Shown here piece after piece: positions 6,152 through 6,766 of a stretch of 6,766 nucleotides of DNA. A program made the translations under genes and the position numbers. The DNA is from QALR01 sp964466625 (GTDB lineage: Bacteria > Bacillota > Clostridia > Oscillospirales > CAG-272). Every line of letters begins with the position of its first letter. Within the stretch, counting starts at the first letter, position 1. Under the pieces are notes generated by a model that saw only the letters and a list, made by a program, of their open reading frames with translations, made no database searches and was not told where the DNA came from. Location of the stretch: NCBI GenBank assembly GCA_964466625.1, contig CAYXQF010000096.1:1-6766 (forward strand). The letters are read 5' to 3'.

Positions 6152-6205
6152 ATTATAGAATTTTTTTGTGTGACTGTCAACATCTTTTTTATTTTTTTAT
6201 TTTTT
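6152..6205 (-). promoter_or_regulatory. Consensus sigma-A promoter of lacZ with UP-like A-tracts
   Basis: On the minus strand TTGACA (6180-6175) and TATAAT (6157-6152) match consensus perfectly and are exactly 17 bases apart. Three A-tracts of 6, 7 and 6 bases (6205-6200, 6198-6192, 6190-6185) lie just upstream of the -35, as in an UP element. Transcription should start near 6145, leaving a leader of about 38 bases. The A-tracts overlap the stop codon of the amidase gene. Confidence 0.9.
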
Positions 6206-6686
6206 ACCACGTTCGCACACCGTCGATGTGAAGAAAACGGATAGAGTCAAAGAAATAGGAAGAAAGCGGTCTGTCCAAGGCATCAAAGGAATGTGCGGCG
6301 ATAAGAACGGTGGGACTCACGGCGGTGATGACGGGGGAATGATAAAAATCACCTCTTTTCGTGCCGAATTGCACGATATCGCCGACCTCAATTTCTTCGT
6401 AAGAAACTTCATGTGCATAGGGACCTACAGAATTGTTGCCGATCAGAAATTGATAAAGAAATTCGACGCCTGTCCAGGCAGGCGCGCGATCGGTGACGGA
6501 GCGATAATACCAACCCATCGTCGGTGTGGGATTCATGACGCCTGCTCCTGCGTATAAACATTGGGAAGCGAAATTGGTGCAATCGCCGCCGAGGGCGGAA
6601 AAATCGTAATAATTTGGATTTCTTCCAAGCGCCCATTTTCTGGCATAGGAAACAGCGGCTTTTCTCTCATAGGGAATTTCTTTCAT
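6204..6686 (-). CDS. Amidase_6-like putative cysteine amidase (papain/NlpC-like fold)
   Basis: This is a small protein of 160 residues resembling the putative amidase domain family (Pfam Amidase_6, PF12671), a cysteine hydrolase fold common in spore-forming and related Firmicutes. ALGGDCTNFASQCLYAGAG (31-49) carries the likely nucleophile C35. VGDIVQFG (101-108) is the core strand, and YHSPVITAV (115-123) carries the likely catalytic H116. H132 and D135 in AAHSFD are further candidates. Closely related domains often sit in larger wall-associated proteins. Here only the single domain is present, with no signal peptide or anchor visible, so it may act inside the cell or leave by another route. 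The substrate is unknown; peptidoglycan-type amide bonds are a family-based guess. No hairpin separates it from lacZ, so readthrough into lacZ is possible. Confidence 0.85.
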   Translation of the reverse strand: MKEIPYERKAAVSYARKWALGRNPNYYDFSALGGDCTNFASQCLYAGAGVMNPTPTMGWYYRSVTDRAPAWTGVEFLYQFLIGNNSVGPYAHEVSYEEIEVGDIVQFGTKRGDFYHSPVITAVSPTVLIAAHSFDALDRPLSSYFFDSIRFLHIDGVRTW

Positions 6687-6692
6687 AGGGAA

Positions 6693-6701
6693 CCCTCCTT
6701 T
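6693..6701 (-). promoter_or_regulatory. Ribosome binding site deciding the amidase start
   Basis: AAAGGAGGG (6701-6693 on the minus strand) is 6 bases before the ATG at 6686. The frame extends upstream to an ATG at 6725, but that start has no such site and lies above the candidate promoter's -10. The 160-residue product is therefore preferred over one of 173. Confidence 0.85.
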
Positions 6702-6708
6702 GCTGTAT

Positions 6709-6736
6709 TTTATAGCCCTGAGCAAAATAGCAAAAA
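6709..6736 (-). promoter_or_regulatory. Weak candidate promoter of the amidase gene
   Basis: On the minus strand TATAAA (6714-6709) is a good -10. The best -35 at suitable distance is TTTTTG (6736-6731), 16 bases upstream and a poor match. A start near 6702 would place the leader directly at the strong ribosome site, leaving it almost no room, so the real promoter may be further upstream, outside the window. Confidence 0.3.
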
Positions 6737-6766
6737 GCCTTGTAGAATAAGGAGAAAAGCCTGCTC

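Noticed and set aside
6687..6725. 13-residue N-terminal extension of the amidase from an ATG at 6725
   Set aside because: A much stronger AAAGGAGGG site precedes the ATG at 6686, and the -10-like TATAAA would lie inside the extension.
6731..6766. AGGCTTTT direct repeat and possible right half of a terminator at the window end (minus strand)
   Set aside because: Two similar GGCTTTT blocks are visible, but a left stem arm would have to lie outside the window, so a terminator cannot be supported.
1..6766. CRISPR arrays, tRNA/rRNA genes, insertion sequences, attachment sites
   Set aside because: Looked for on both strands; no repeat-spacer pattern, RNA gene or transposase/integrase coding region was seen, and all long stretches are explained by the listed genes.

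Overview
The window looks like part of a chromosome from a Gram-positive, Clostridia-type (Firmicutes) bacterium, probably a gut or other anaerobic carbohydrate user. The evidence is strong AAAGGAGG-type ribosome binding sites, sigma-A promoters with near-consensus hexamers and 17-base spacers, a perfect match to the CcpA cre consensus, intrinsic terminators, and the protein families present. No ribosomal or other taxonomic marker is present, so this placement is an inference. No gene-free stretch exceeds about 140 bases.

Layout, left to right. (1) 1-519, minus strand: the first 173 residues of a major facilitator superfamily transporter, cut by the window edge. (2) 520-660: a compact divergent promoter region. 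(3) 661-1725, plus strand: a uroporphyrinogen decarboxylase-fold (URO-D / MtaA-CmuA type) protein. It has the HxC metal-ligand motif but no visible third cysteine ligand. (4) 1731-1766: a 36-base perfect palindrome serving as a shared terminator for two convergent genes. (5) 1770-3068, minus strand: an ECF-type sigma factor with an unidentified soluble C-terminal extension of about 263 residues. An in-frame internal start with its own Shine-Dalgarno sequence sits exactly at the junction. (6) 3069-3179: a packed regulatory gap with a cre-like operator, a promoter and the terminator of the next gene. (7) 3180-6107, minus strand: a complete cytoplasmic GH2 beta-galactosidase, driven by a perfect TTGACA-17-TATAAT promoter with A-tracts behind it. 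(8) 6204-6686, minus strand: a small amidase_6-like cysteine hydrolase. (9) 6687-6766: its leader and a weak candidate promoter.

How the genes may work together: a sugar-type transporter, a beta-galactosidase and a URO-D family protein next to each other fit a carbohydrate-use neighbourhood. The cre-like site links the sigma-factor gene, rather than lacZ, to carbon-catabolite control. The four complete genes each have their own promoter or terminator signals, so this is a cluster of short transcription units and not one operon. Only amidase-lacZ lacks a visible terminator between genes. The least ordinary part is the sigma-factor gene: its C-terminal domain may be made both fused and separate, and a carbon-status operator overlaps its start region. 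No anti-sigma gene and no dedicated sugar regulator is visible in the window.
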